DNA from: Mycobacterium sp. DL440
GTDB taxonomy: Bacteria > Actinomycetota > Actinomycetes > Mycobacteriales > Mycobacteriaceae
Assembly: GCF_011745145.1 (NCBI RefSeq)
Contig: NZ_CP050191.1
Span: 2,408,984-2,472,983, forward strand
Direction: 5' to 3'
Length of the DNA: 64,000 nt
The position numbers and the translations under genes were made by a program. Positions 62,448 to 64,000 of the stretch are shown piece by piece. A model generated the notes under the pieces. That model did not search any database. It had not been told where the DNA came from and saw nothing but the letters and a program-made list of their open reading frames with translations. Numbering within the stretch: position 1 is the stretch's first letter; each line of letters begins with the position of its first letter.

Positions 62448-64000
<1,553 letters not shown>

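Overview
This window comes from the chromosome of a fast-growing mycobacterium (Mycolicibacterium type). The DNA is GC-rich and GTG starts are frequent. The housekeeping genes follow the M. tuberculosis order from Rv1627c to pheS (Rv1649): lipid-transfer thiolase and DUF35 partner, polA, rpsA, coaE-GrpB, an Rv1632c-like gene, uvrB, a dead Rv1634-like transporter, an Rv1635c-like glycosyltransferase, the Rv1636 stress protein, an Rv1637c hydrolase, uvrA, an Rv1639c-like esterase, lysX, infC-rpmI-rplT-tsnR, the Rv1645c-like DUF2236 gene, the Rv1647-like adenylyl cyclase and pheS. Synteny is recalled from general knowledge, not searched. No mobile-element gene or CRISPR array is visible.

Layout: 1-4612 holds an esterase tail, a copper amine oxidase and a kinase-like fusion protein. 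4613-6831 holds a DUF167 gene bracketed by two inverted 60-bp repeats, then the thiolase/DUF35 pair. 6881-10321 is a decaying accessory block: a TetR gene with a strong operator, two broken flavin monooxygenases and a LysR gene whose 5' end lies on one of those remnants. polA follows, then a MerR/metallo-hydrolase pair with a diagnostic long-spacer promoter, a SMI1-like gene and a PrsW-type membrane protease. 17.2-26.3 kb holds rpsA, coaE, a CocE-type hydrolase, a GntR regulator, a secreted protein, a DUF402 protein and uvrB. 26.3-27.0 kb holds the MFS pseudogene, cut off at a third copy of the 60-bp repeat. A DUF899 gene, tRNA-Cys and a catabolic operon follow (NCS1 permease, carbon-nitrogen hydrolase, F420-type oxidoreductase, PucR regulator), with a short coding remnant where the operon's first gene probably stood.

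uvrA begins at 37 kb. From 41 to 48 kb lies a second accessory block: an LpqH-like lipoprotein, then a helical-repeat protein translationally coupled to a CHAT caspase-like protease, a small membrane protein and two coupled genes of unknown family. This is the best candidate for an undescribed system. Next come the lysX locus and the translation operon. The infC leader carries an intrinsic terminator, a hairpin hiding the Shine-Dalgarno sequence and an ATC start, while tsnR appears to start at CTG. The right end holds a divergent IclR-controlled locus (D-serine dehydratase-like enzyme, sugar kinase, RidA), an acyl-CoA dehydrogenase, a DUF2236 oxygenase, an adenylyl cyclase and the start of pheS.
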